Shown here: in pieces, positions 32,211 to 41,117 of the stretch
Numbering within the stretch: the first letter of the stretch is position 1
How the letters are laid out: every line of letters begins with the position of its first letter
Source: Mycolicibacterium sphagni
GTDB lineage: Bacteria > Actinomycetota > Actinomycetes > Mycobacteriales > Mycobacteriaceae
Reading direction: 5' to 3'
Length of the DNA stretch: 64,000 bases
Assembly: GCF_002250655.1 (NCBI RefSeq)
Contig: NZ_NOZR01000003.1
Coordinates: forward strand, 248,001 to 312,000
Program-made: the position numbers and the translations under genes
The notes under the pieces: generated by a model
Seen by the model: only the letters and a program-made list of their open reading frames with translations
Databases searched by the model: none
Told to the model about the DNA's origin: nothing

Positions 32211-32951
32211 ATGTCATTGCTGGCCGGCCAGACCGCGGTCATCACCGGTGGAGCGCAGGGCCTGGGCTTTGCCATCGCCGAGCAGTTCATCGCCGAAGGT
32301 GCCCGCGTGGTGCTCGGTGACCTCAATCTCGACGCGACCCAGGAGGCGGTCAACAAGCTCGGCGGCGCCGACGTCGCCCGCGCCGTCACGTGCAATGTCA
32401 CCGCCTACGCCGATGTCGACGCACTGGTCGACGCCGCGATCGAGCAGTTCGGCAGCTTCGACATCATGGTGAACAACGCCGGGATCACCCGGGATGCGAC
32501 CCTGCGCAAGATGACCGAGGACGAGTTCGACCAGGTCATCTCGGTGCACCTGAAGGGCACCTGGAACGGCTTGAAGAAGGCCTCGACGGTGATGCGTGAG
32601 CAGAAGCGCGGCGCGATCGTGAACATGTCCTCGATCTCCGGCAAGGTCGGCATGATCGGGCAGACCAACTACTCGGCCGCCAAAGCCGGCATCGTCGGCA
32701 TGACCAAGGCCGCCTCGAAGGAACTCGCCCACCTGGGTGTGCGGGTCAACGCCATCCAGCCGGGCCTGATTCGCTCGGCAATGACCGAGGCCATGCCGCA
32801 ACGCATTTGGGACTCGAAGGTGGCTGAGGTGCCGATGGGCCGGGCCGGCGAACCGTCCGAGGTCGCCAAGGTCGCACTGTTCCTGGCCTCCGACCTGTCG
32901 TCCTACATGACGGGAACGGTCCTGGAGGTCACCGGCGGACGGCACCTGTGA
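32211..32951 (+). CDS. SDR, FabG-like 3-ketoacyl reductase or hydroxyacyl-CoA dehydrogenase
   Basis: The 246-residue SDR has [24 protein letters not shown] and YSAAK; the pattern is close to FabG. In a beta-oxidation setting it probably acts as a 3-hydroxyacyl-CoA dehydrogenase. The ATG follows GGGAG by 5 nt. It overlaps the thiolase gene by 4 nt, which fits consecutive steps (3-hydroxyacyl-CoA to 3-ketoacyl-CoA to thiolysis). Confidence 0.88.
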   Translation: MSLLAGQTAVITGGAQGLGFAIAEQFIAEGARVVLGDLNLDATQEAVNKLGGADVARAVTCNVTAYADVDALVDAAIEQFGSFDIMVNNAGITRDATLRKMTEDEFDQVISVHLKGTWNGLKKASTVMREQKRGAIVNMSSISGKVGMIGQTNYSAAKAGIVGMTKAASKELAHLGVRVNAIQPGLIRSAMTEAMPQRIWDSKVAEVPMGRAGEPSEVAKVALFLASDLSSYMTGTVLEVTGGRHL

Positions 32952-34165
32952 CGCGCACTGCGGTCATCTGCGAACCGGTTCGCACACCGATCGGGCGCTA
33001 CGGCGGCATGTTCGCCTCTCTGACCGCCGTCGACCTCGGCGTGGCTGCGCTCAAAGGTCTGCTGGCGCGCACCGGGGTCGCACCGGAGGCCGTCGAGGAC
33101 GTGATCCTCGGGCACTGCTATCCCAACAGCGAGGCGCCGGCGATCGGCCGAGTCGTCGCCCTCGACGCGGGACTTCCCGTGACGGTGCCCGGCATGCAGG
33201 TCGACCGGCGCTGCGGGTCAGGTTTGCAGGCAGTCATCCAGGCCTGCCTCCAAGTCGCTTCGGGTGACAACGATCTCGTGGTCGCCGGCGGTGCCGAGAG
33301 CATGAGCAATGTGGCGTTCTACTCGACCGATATGCGCTGGGGGGGCAGCCGCGGCGGGGTGCGGGTGCACGACGGGCTGGCCCGCGGGCGCACCACCGCA
33401 GGCGGCAAGCACTACCCGGTGCCCGGCGGCATGCTGGAAACCGCCGAGAACCTGCGCCGCCAGTACGGCATCTCCCGCCAGGAGCAGGACGAGCTCGCAG
33501 TGGCCTCTCATCAGCGGGCCGTCGCCGCGCAGAAGGACGGCATCCTCGCCAAAGAGATCATCCCCGTCACCGTCAGCAGCCGTCGCGGTCAAGACGTGAT
33601 CGACACCGACGAGCACCCCAGGGCCGATACCACCGTCGATTCGCTGAGTAGGCTCAAACCTGTTCTGGTCAAGGAGGATCCAGAAGCCACGGTCACCGCT
33701 GGCAACTCCAGCGGGCAGAACGACGCCGCGTCGATGTGCATCGTGACCACCCCGGAGCGGGCCACCGAACTCGGTCTCACCCCCCTGGTGCGGCTGGTGT
33801 CCTGGGGTTCGGCGGGAGTCGGGCCCGAGGTGATGGGGATCGGGCCGGTGCCCGCCACCGAGGTCGCGCTTGCCAAGGCCGGACTGACATTGGCCGATAT
33901 CGACCTCATCGAGCTCAACGAGGCTTTCGCTGCCCAGGCGTTGGCTGTCATGCGGGCCTGGAACTTCACCGACGCCGACCATCAGCGCACCAACGTGCAC
34001 GGTTCGGGCATCTCCCTGGGCCATCCGGTGGGAGCCACCGGCGGACGGATGCTGGCCACGCTGGCCCGCGAGTTGCACCGGCGGCAGGCTCGCTATGGGC
34101 TCGAGACGATGTGCATCGGCGGCGGCCAAGGCCTGGCCGCGGTCTTCGAAAGGGTTGCTTCGTAA
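32948..34165 (+). CDS. Acetyl-CoA acetyltransferase (thiolase)
   Basis: The 405-residue thiolase has nucleophile Cys in [10 protein letters not shown] (~90), LNEAFAAQ, His in [12 protein letters not shown], and Cys in CIGGGQG near the C-terminus: all four catalytic loops are present. It splits 3-ketoacyl-CoA with CoA. GTG start overlaps the preceding SDR stop. A full-length degradative thiolase, FadA type. Confidence 0.92.
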   Translation: MTRTAVICEPVRTPIGRYGGMFASLTAVDLGVAALKGLLARTGVAPEAVEDVILGHCYPNSEAPAIGRVVALDAGLPVTVPGMQVDRRCGSGLQAVIQACLQVASGDNDLVVAGGAESMSNVAFYSTDMRWGGSRGGVRVHDGLARGRTTAGGKHYPVPGGMLETAENLRRQYGISRQEQDELAVASHQRAVAAQKDGILAKEIIPVTVSSRRGQDVIDTDEHPRADTTVDSLSRLKPVLVKEDPEATVTAGNSSGQNDAASMCIVTTPERATELGLTPLVRLVSWGSAGVGPEVMGIGPVPATEVALAKAGLTLADIDLIELNEAFAAQALAVMRAWNFTDADHQRTNVHGSGISLGHPVGATGGRMLATLARELHRRQARYGLETMCIGGGQGLAAVFERVAS

Positions 34166-34166
34166 T

Positions 34167-35360
34167 ATGGCTAGACTTGCCCAGACGCTCGGGCTGACCG
34201 AGGTCCAGACCGAAATCGTCTCCACTGTGCGGCAATTCGTCGACAAGGAGATAATTCCCAACGCCCAGGAACTCGAACATTCCGACACTTATCCGCAGGC
34301 CATCGTCGACCAGATGAAGGAGATGGGGCTCTTCGGATTGATGGTTCCCGAGGAGTACGGCGGCCTCGGCGAGTCGCTGCTCACCTACGCGCTGTGCGTC
34401 GAGGAGCTGGCCCGCGGCTGGATGAGCATCTCCGGGGTGATCAACACCCATTTCATCGTTGCCTACATGATCCGTCAGCACGGCACCGACGAGCAGAAGC
34501 AGCGCTTCCTGCCGCGGATGGCCACCGGCGAGGTCAGGGGAGCGTTCTCGATGTCGGAGCCCGAGCTCGGTTCCGACGTCGCCGCGATCCGCACCAAGGC
34601 CAAAAACAACGCCGACGGCACGTACACCATCGACGGTCAGAAGATGTGGCTGACCAACGGCGGCAGTTCGACGCTGGTCGCCGCCCTGGTGCGCACCGAC
34701 GAAGGCGCCGACAAGCCGCATCGCAACCTGACCGCCTTCCTCATCGAAAAGCCTTCGGGCTTCGGTGAAGTCGCGCCAGGGCTGACGATCCCCGGCAAGA
34801 TCGACAAGCTCGGGTACAAGGGCATCGACACCACCGAGCTGATCTTCGATGGGTATGTCGCCAGCGCCGACGACGTGTTGGGTGCCAAGCCGGGCCAGGG
34901 TTTCTTCCAGATGATGGACGGCGTCGAAGTGGGTCGGGTCAACGTCTCGGCCCGCGCCTGCGGGGTCGGCATCCGTGCCTTCGAGCTCGCTGTCCGATAC
35001 GCCCAGCAGCGCAGTACCTTCGGCAAGCCGATCGCCGAACATCAGGCCATCGCCTTCCAGCTGGCCGAGATGGCCACCAAAGTCGAAGCCGCACATCTGA
35101 TGATGGTCAACGCGGCGCGGCTCAAGGATTCCGGCGAGCGTAACGATGTCGCCGCGGGGATGGCGAAATACCTGGCCAGTGAGTTCTGCGCGGAGGTCAC
35201 TGCGCAGAGCTTCCGTATCCACGGTGGCTACGGGTACTCCAAGGAGTACGAGATCGAACGGCTGATGCGGGACGCGCCGTTCCTGTTGATCGGCGAGGGT
35301 ACCAGCGAGATCCAGAAGAACATCATCAGCAGGCGGCTGCTGGCCGACTATCGGATCTGA
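34167..35360 (+). CDS. Acyl-CoA dehydrogenase
   Basis: The 397-residue FadE has FSMSEPELGSDVAA, MWLTNGG, RVNVSARACGVG, the segment RSTFGKPIAEHQAIAF and a C-terminal IGEGTSEIQKNII. The Glu is in the usual base position. ATG at 34167 starts 2 nt after the thiolase stop. With the SDR and thiolase it supplies three of the four beta-oxidation steps; only a hydratase is missing from this unit. Confidence 0.92.
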   Translation: MARLAQTLGLTEVQTEIVSTVRQFVDKEIIPNAQELEHSDTYPQAIVDQMKEMGLFGLMVPEEYGGLGESLLTYALCVEELARGWMSISGVINTHFIVAYMIRQHGTDEQKQRFLPRMATGEVRGAFSMSEPELGSDVAAIRTKAKNNADGTYTIDGQKMWLTNGGSSTLVAALVRTDEGADKPHRNLTAFLIEKPSGFGEVAPGLTIPGKIDKLGYKGIDTTELIFDGYVASADDVLGAKPGQGFFQMMDGVEVGRVNVSARACGVGIRAFELAVRYAQQRSTFGKPIAEHQAIAFQLAEMATKVEAAHLMMVNAARLKDSGERNDVAAGMAKYLASEFCAEVTAQSFRIHGGYGYSKEYEIERLMRDAPFLLIGEGTSEIQKNIISRRLLADYRI

Positions 35361-35361
35361 C

Positions 35362-36060
35362 ATGAGCGCGCCCGATTTCGTGCCACGCCCGCAGCTGGCC
35401 GAGGATGTCGCCCGCTTCGTCCGGACCCGGATCTTCAACGGCACCTACCCCGCCGGTGAGTACATCCGCCTGGACCAGCTGGCCGCGGAGTTGGGTATCA
35501 GCGTCACACCGGTCCGAGAAGCGCTGTTCGAGCTGCGCGGTGAGGGCCTGCTGGACCAGCTGCCGCGGCGCGGCTTCGTCGTGTTGCCGTTCACCGACCG
35601 AGACATCACCGACGTCTCGAACCTGCAGGCATATGTGGGCGGTGAACTGGCCGCGCGGGCGGCGCTGAATATCACCGACGATCAACTGCGGGAGTTGTCG
35701 GCGATCCACGACGAGCTGGTCGCCGCCTACGCTGCCGACGACGCCCGCGCGGTGCGCCTCAACCACGATTTCCACCGTGCCATCAACGTCGCGGCGGACT
35801 CACCGAAGCTGGCGCAGCTGATGTCCCAGATCACCCGCTACGCACCGGAATCGGTGTTTCCTACCATCGAGGGCTGGCCGGACAAGTCGGTGGCGGACCA
35901 CAAGCGGATCCTGGCCGCACTCAAGGCGCACGACGAGGAGCGCGCCCGCGCCGCGATGTCGCAGCACCTGGCGGCCGGCGCCGCGCCGCTGATCGAACAC
36001 CTCGTGAAACAGGGTGTGGCACAGCGCTTTCAGACGATCGAAAAGCCCTCGGGCAGCTGA
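35362..36060 (+). CDS. GntR family regulator with FCD domain
   Basis: The 232-residue protein has an N-terminal winged helix (YIRLDQLAAELGISVTPVRE, ~34-53) and a C-terminal all-helical FCD effector domain with acidic/His metal-site residues (HDELVAAY; NHDFHRAIN; DHKRILAAL). FCD regulators usually repress the operon they belong to until an acyl-CoA or organic acid binds. It starts one base after the acyl-CoA dehydrogenase stop and probably acts at the 32,152 palindrome. The 3' end overlaps the convergent gene by 31 bp. Confidence 0.88.
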   Translation: MSAPDFVPRPQLAEDVARFVRTRIFNGTYPAGEYIRLDQLAAELGISVTPVREALFELRGEGLLDQLPRRGFVVLPFTDRDITDVSNLQAYVGGELAARAALNITDDQLRELSAIHDELVAAYAADDARAVRLNHDFHRAINVAADSPKLAQLMSQITRYAPESVFPTIEGWPDKSVADHKRILAALKAHDEERARAAMSQHLAAGAAPLIEHLVKQGVAQRFQTIEKPSGS

Positions 36061-36641
36061 CCGCGCCCGGTGAGCGCCACCAGCAACGCCTGGGCGGCAC
36101 CGCGGCGCCTTGCCACCTCGACGGAAAGGGCCAGCACGCTGTCGGCGACCTCTGGTGGCAATGCGTCGGGCACCCCGATGGCACGGGCCAGATCGATGCT
36201 GTGCACCCCGAGCTCGAAAATCCGGGTGGGCAGGTAGTCCGACACCCACATTCCGCCGGCGATGGTCGGGATGATCCGATTCTCGCTGGCCAGCGTGGCG
36301 GTGGCGCGGTCCTGTAGTTCACGGATGGCATCCAGGGGGCGATCGCCCAGTGCGAGTCCGGCCTGCACCGCGCGGGCATTGATCGGGTCGGGATCAGCAA
36401 GCGCTTCCGCGATCGCGAGGTAGTACTGTGCGGCGTCGGCGACATCCACTCGATCTGCGCGCCGTGCCGAGTATTCGATGACAGTGGTGAATGACCTGCC
36501 GATGTGGCCGACGAGCGTGCGGACCGTCCACGGCCCGAGTGCGGGGCTGTCCCACCGGTTGTCGGGCACGGCTGCGATCACCGACACGGCGTGGTCACCG
36601 GCCCGCCGGTAGAGGTCGATGCGCTCGTCGAGGGTCGTCAT
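36030..36641 (-). CDS. DinB/maleylpyruvate isomerase-type protein (mycothiol-dependent family)
   Basis: The 203-residue protein has the N-terminal helix start of this family (MTTLDERIDLYRRAGD) and motif ALGPWTVRTLVGHIGR, where the His would be the first metal ligand; a later ELGVHSIDLARAIG carries another His. Members include mycothiol-dependent isomerases and S-transferases, but many have no known substrate. It is convergent with the GntR gene and follows the leftward operon after a 51-bp gap. Confidence 0.7.
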   Translation of the reverse strand: MTTLDERIDLYRRAGDHAVSVIAAVPDNRWDSPALGPWTVRTLVGHIGRSFTTVIEYSARRADRVDVADAAQYYLAIAEALADPDPINARAVQAGLALGDRPLDAIRELQDRATATLASENRIIPTIAGGMWVSDYLPTRIFELGVHSIDLARAIGVPDALPPEVADSVLALSVEVARRRGAAQALLVALTGRGQLPEGFSIV

Positions 36642-36692
36642 GATGCCATTCCACCTCAGGGGCTGTTTGCGGTAAAGCTCGGCGCCTCTGAC

Positions 36693-38144
36693 CTACGGGC
36701 GAGGGCGGTCGAGCCCATAGTCCGCGGCGGCGATCCGGCGGGTGCGCCGCCGGTAGGTGCTCGTCAACCACGGCCAGTTGTGGGTGTCGCGACCCGACCG
36801 GTCGTGATACCACGTGCGGCAACCGACCCAGACTGAGGTGCGCTGCCGATGTTCGAGATCGCGCAGGAATCGTTGGAAGGCGGACTCGCTGATCTCGATG
36901 ATGTCGCCGGGGTGGCGCCGCAAGTGGTCGGCCGCGTCCACGATGTGGGCCACCTGGGATTCGAGCATGTGGATGATCGATCCCGAACCGAGATTGGTGT
37001 TTGGTCCGTACATCAGGAACATGTTCGGGAAGTCGGGGACCGACAGGCCCAGGTATGCGCCCGCCCGCTCTGCCCAGCTGTCGGCCAGGGTGGTCCCGGA
37101 CCGGCCGCGGATCGTTACGGTGGATATGAACGGAGTAGTGCGGAATCCGGTCGCGAAGACGATGACATCGACGGGATGACATGCGGCAGCCGTTCTTATA
37201 CCGGTCGTCTCCACCGCCTCGATCGGATCGGTGACGAGCGTGACGTTCGGCCGACTCAGCGCTGCGTAGTAGTCGTTGGAGATCAGGATGCGTTTGCAGC
37301 CGATGCCGAATTGCGGTCGCAACCGCTGGCGCAAGTCCGGGTCGGCGACCTCATGCTGAAGGATCCGCGCGTGATAGAGCTCGAGCGCCTTCAACGCCGA
37401 CGGCCAGCGGTCGTAGGCGAGTGTGATCAGCTCGAGGTAGAGCCAGATCGACTGTCGGGCGATTGCGCGCAGAAGTGGCATCAGGCGGTAGAGCCGATGC
37501 AGCCGTGGGGAATACGGCCCGTCGGGTTTCTTCAGCACATAAGGTGCGGACCGCTGGTGGACGGTCAGATGCTCCGCTGTGAGCGCGATCTCCGGGATCA
37601 CCTGGATCGCACTGGCCCCTGTCCCGACGACGGCCACGTGTTTGCCGGCCAAGTCGATGTCGTGCCGCCACCGGGCGGTGTGGAAGCTGGCCCCGCGGAA
37701 TGTCGGGAGGCCGGCGAGCTGCGGCACGGCTGGTTCACTGAGTTGGCCTACGGCGCAGACGAAGACGTCAGCGTACGTTGTGCGTCCGTCGGACAATTCG
37801 ATGGACCACTCACCGCACGACCAGGTGGCACTGCGGACCTCGATGCCGGTGTGGATCAGCTCGGCGATGCCGCCATCGTTCACGCATCGCCGCAGATATG
37901 CCTGTATCTCGGGGCCCGGGGCGAATCGGCGCGACCAGTCGACATCTTGACTGAAGGAGTAGCTGTAGACGTGTGACGGTGCGTCGCAGGCGACACCGGG
38001 GTATGTGTTGGCCAGCCAGGTACCGCCGACATCGGCCGCCCTTTCGTAGACGACGATGTCGCGATGGCCCGCGGCGCGTAGCTTCAGCGCGGCGGCGATA
38101 CCCGAGAAGCCCGCGCCGACGATCGCGATTCGGACATTTTTCAT
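36693..38144 (-). CDS. Baeyer-Villiger-type flavin monooxygenase
   Basis: The 483-residue protein has GAGFSGIAAA (~9-18, FAD), GGTWLANTYPGVACD, the Baeyer-Villiger fingerprint FRGASFHTARW, GTGASAIQ (NADPH) and FATGF. The aromatic Trp after the His separates it from ordinary FMOs and favours ketone-to-ester oxidation. It is the last gene of the seven-gene leftward operon, and its ATG overlaps the stop of the upstream ligase. A longer reading to 38663 is only the upstream gene's shadow. Confidence 0.88.
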   Translation of the reverse strand: MKNVRIAIVGAGFSGIAAALKLRAAGHRDIVVYERAADVGGTWLANTYPGVACDAPSHVYSYSFSQDVDWSRRFAPGPEIQAYLRRCVNDGGIAELIHTGIEVRSATWSCGEWSIELSDGRTTYADVFVCAVGQLSEPAVPQLAGLPTFRGASFHTARWRHDIDLAGKHVAVVGTGASAIQVIPEIALTAEHLTVHQRSAPYVLKKPDGPYSPRLHRLYRLMPLLRAIARQSIWLYLELITLAYDRWPSALKALELYHARILQHEVADPDLRQRLRPQFGIGCKRILISNDYYAALSRPNVTLVTDPIEAVETTGIRTAAACHPVDVIVFATGFRTTPFISTVTIRGRSGTTLADSWAERAGAYLGLSVPDFPNMFLMYGPNTNLGSGSIIHMLESQVAHIVDAADHLRRHPGDIIEISESAFQRFLRDLEHRQRTSVWVGCRTWYHDRSGRDTHNWPWLTSTYRRRTRRIAAADYGLDRPRP

Positions 38145-39619
38145 CAGGCCTCCAAAAGTTTGCGCAGTCGGTGCACATCGACTTTGCCGGTGGCGCCGCG
38201 GGGAACGTCGTCGTCTGAGTCGAGAAGCAGCCACACCGTCGGCACTTTGAACGAGCTCAACGTCGCGCGGGCCGCGGCCCGCAGATCGTCGGTGGTGGCG
38301 CCCTCGCAGACCACCGCCGCACCGACCCGGCCGGCCACGTCGGTCACGAACGCGGCCCGCACACCGTCGATCTCCCGCAGTGCGGCCTCCACCTCGCTGG
38401 GGTAGACGGTGGCGCCGCTGACCTTGAACATGTCGTCGGATCTGCCGTGGTAGAACAGGAACCCGTCGTCGTCGACGTGGCCGAGGTCGCCGGTCGGGTA
38501 GAAGCCGTCGGGAGTGAACAACTCCTCGCGGCTGCGCCGGCACATGCCGCGCAACGTGTGCGGCCCGCGGATCTGGATCATGCCGATGGTTCCCGCGGGC
38601 AGTGCGTCGCCGGTGTCGACGTCTACGATGCGAACCTCCATGCCGTCGAACGGCTTTCCGCAACTACCCCACGCCGAGCGCGGCATGTCGGTGTCGGCTC
38701 GGAAGCCGCAGTACGGTCCGAAGGACTCCGTCATGCCGAACAGTTTCGCCCGCACGCCGGGGGCCCGGCGGTGCTCGGCGGGCAGCAGCGCGTCAAGGCT
38801 GCCTGGGTGCAGCGCGGACAGGTCGGCTCCCACGTCGGCGGCCCGGCGGCCCAGTGCTTCGGCCTGATCGGGCCAGCCGCGGAAGAGGGTGACTTTCTCC
38901 CGCTCCAATAGCCGCAGGGTGGCTTCGGGTTCGGGGATCTCCTCGGTTACCAGGGTCGCGCCGGCGAGCAGTGCCGACAGGATTCCGCCGCCGAAGCCGC
39001 CGACCCAGAAGAACGGCATCGGTAAGTAGAGCCGGCTGTCCGCGTCGATGCAGCGGGCGGTCAATCCGGATCGCACCGCACCGAGCGCACTTCCGTGCGA
39101 GTGGATCACCCCTTTCGGGGCTCCGCTGCTGCCAGAGGTGAACATGACGACCATCGGATCGGCGGGCACCACTGTCTCGGTGAGTTCGCCGAAGCCGGAA
39201 ACACCAGTGCCCGAACGCAGCTCGTCGGAGCGCCAGACCTGACGTAATGCAGGCAGCGCCGGCAGGTCATCGAGATATCGGTGGCCGCGAAAGTCTTCCA
39301 CAGCGATCAGGTATTGCACGGCGGCGGTCTGCAGCTGGGCGATAAGCTCGCGGGTGGTCAGCAGCGTGCTCAGCGGAACCAGGACCGCGCCGACGCGTGT
39401 GATGGCCAGGGCCAGCTGCACCCATCGGACATTGTTGGGCATGATCAGCCCGATCCGGCTGCCCTTGCCGATCCCGGCATTGACCAGCGCGGTGGCGAGA
39501 GTGCCTGTCACGGTGTCGAGTTCGGTGTAGCTCATGCTCGTCATCGGGTCGACGACGAAGGGCTTGTCACGGAACCGGGCAGCCTGCGCCCGGACCAGCC
39601 CGTCAACGGTGTCAGTCAT
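38144..39619 (-). CDS. Acyl-CoA synthetase (AMP-binding)
   Basis: The 491-residue ANL ligase has the P-loop MFTSGSSGAPKGVIHSH, adenylate motif LFGMTESFGPYCGF, YPTGDLGHVD and the C-terminal Lys in GATGKVDVHR. It makes an acyl-CoA from a free acid with ATP. It shares its N-terminal layout (GxGKGxxIGLxxPN and VVPxSTxxT) with the next gene upstream, suggesting an old tandem duplication. Overlaps neighbours by 1 and 8 nt in the operon. Confidence 0.9.
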   Translation of the reverse strand: MTDTVDGLVRAQAARFRDKPFVVDPMTSMSYTELDTVTGTLATALVNAGIGKGSRIGLIMPNNVRWVQLALAITRVGAVLVPLSTLLTTRELIAQLQTAAVQYLIAVEDFRGHRYLDDLPALPALRQVWRSDELRSGTGVSGFGELTETVVPADPMVVMFTSGSSGAPKGVIHSHGSALGAVRSGLTARCIDADSRLYLPMPFFWVGGFGGGILSALLAGATLVTEEIPEPEATLRLLEREKVTLFRGWPDQAEALGRRAADVGADLSALHPGSLDALLPAEHRRAPGVRAKLFGMTESFGPYCGFRADTDMPRSAWGSCGKPFDGMEVRIVDVDTGDALPAGTIGMIQIRGPHTLRGMCRRSREELFTPDGFYPTGDLGHVDDDGFLFYHGRSDDMFKVSGATVYPSEVEAALREIDGVRAAFVTDVAGRVGAAVVCEGATTDDLRAAARATLSSFKVPTVWLLLDSDDDVPRGATGKVDVHRLRKLLEA

Positions 39620-41117
39620 CGAAGACCGCCGCGAGCCGGGGCAGGTCGAGCTTGCCGCTGGAGGTCAGCGGCAGCGCATCGGGTGACAGAGTGGCGAAGC
39701 GCTTCGGGATCTTGTACGACGACAGCTCGGCCTTGAGCTTGGCCCGCAGGGCCGATTCGTCGAACACCCCGCCGGCCGGGACGATAACCACGGCGGCGAC
39801 GACCTGTCCGCGCCCGGGGTCGGGCAGGGGCAGCACGTGGGCGACCAGACCACCCGTGGCTTTGGTGATCGCCTTCTCCACCTCGCCCGGAAAGACATTG
39901 GCGCCCGCGGTCTTGATCATGGAGCCGTGCCGGCCGACGAAGTAGAAGAAACCGTCGGCATCGGTTCGGAAAAGGTCGCCGGTGTGGAACCAGCCGTCGG
40001 CGTCGAAGCAGTCCTCACGGCTGCGTTTGTAATAGTGCTGCATGAGGTAGCGGCCCCGGATGCACAACTCACCGACCTCCCCGACGCCGACCGGGGTCCC
40101 GGTGTCGGGATCGACGACGCGCGTATCGAATCCGGGCGCGGGTGTGCCGAACGATCCGCGCCGCTGCTCGGGCTGATCGGTGTCGTCGCCGCTGAGCAAC
40201 ACGACGCTGCCGGCCTCTGTAATGCCCAGCATGTTGTGGCGCAGTTCGGGATCGCGTGGGCGAACGTCGGGCGCCATGATCGGGTAGAGGTTGCCGCGCC
40301 GCATCGATGACAGATCCCGGCCCGCGAAGCTGTCATGGCGCGCCAGATGCGCGATGCCGGCGGCGAATCCGTTTGTCACCGTCGGCCGCAGCTCCTCGAG
40401 CAGGTCGAGGACCGCCCCGGGGTCGGTGGCGTTGGAGCACACCAGCGTCGAGCCCGCGACCATCGTCGCCAGCAGGCCGAACGCCAGACCGCCGATCCAG
40501 AAGAACGGCGAGTTGCAGAACAACCTGTCCTGCTCGGTGAGGCCGCGAATCTCGTTGAGGTTGCGCTGATGACCCAGCAGCGCCTCGTGGGTATGCACCA
40601 CACCCTTCGCCGGTCCGGTTGAACCCGATGTGTAGACGATCGCCAACAAGTCGCAGCCGTCGACGTCGCCGTCAGGGGAATCCAACTCGGCAGGCGCAGG
40701 ATCCCCGATGCGGGTCTCGAACACGATGTGGCGCAGCCACGGTGCCGACATCGCGGTCAGGCGTGCCCGGTAGTCGTGGCCACGGAAGGAGGGTGTGGCC
40801 AGCAGGATCTCGGTGTCGCTATGGACGAGTTGGTGGCGAAGCTCGGGTTCTGTCGAGAAGGTGGAGAACGGCACCACGACTGCACCGATGCGGGCCGCGG
40901 CCAGCATTGCGACGACGAAACCGGCGCCGTTGGGGTACAGCAGCCCGATGTGCGTGCCCTTGCCGGCCCCCAGTGCGATCAGACTCCGTGCCAACTCGGC
41001 CGACCGCAGCTCGGCGTCGCCGTAGGTGAGCCGCTCAGCGTCGCACACCAGCAACGGATGGTCGCCACGCGCGCCAGCCTGCTCTTGCAGCAACCGCCCG
41101 ACGGTGTCGGTGCTCAC
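39612..41117 (-). CDS. Acyl-CoA synthetase (AMP-binding)
   Basis: The 501-residue ligase starts at GTG 41117 (GTGA overlap with the upstream gene stop). It has VYTSGSTGPAKGVVHTH, NMLGITEAGSVVLL, FHTGDLFRTD and SSGKLDLPR with the C-terminal Lys. Second of three tandem ligases; the three may accept successive intermediates or differing stereoisomers. A longer open frame to 42482 covers the neighbouring gene in another frame and is not real. Confidence 0.9.
   Translation of the reverse strand: MSTDTVGRLLQEQAGARGDHPLLVCDAERLTYGDAELRSAELARSLIALGAGKGTHIGLLYPNGAGFVVAMLAAARIGAVVVPFSTFSTEPELRHQLVHSDTEILLATPSFRGHDYRARLTAMSAPWLRHIVFETRIGDPAPAELDSPDGDVDGCDLLAIVYTSGSTGPAKGVVHTHEALLGHQRNLNEIRGLTEQDRLFCNSPFFWIGGLAFGLLATMVAGSTLVCSNATDPGAVLDLLEELRPTVTNGFAAGIAHLARHDSFAGRDLSSMRRGNLYPIMAPDVRPRDPELRHNMLGITEAGSVVLLSGDDTDQPEQRRGSFGTPAPGFDTRVVDPDTGTPVGVGEVGELCIRGRYLMQHYYKRSREDCFDADGWFHTGDLFRTDADGFFYFVGRHGSMIKTAGANVFPGEVEKAITKATGGLVAHVLPLPDPGRGQVVAAVVIVPAGGVFDESALRAKLKAELSSYKIPKRFATLSPDALPLTSSGKLDLPRLAAVFDD

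Noticed and set aside
38145..38663. N-terminal extension of the Baeyer-Villiger-type monooxygenase to 656 residues
   Set aside because: The extra codons are the antiparallel-frame shadow of the acyl-CoA ligase gene. The Rossmann motif begins right after the internal ATG at 38144.
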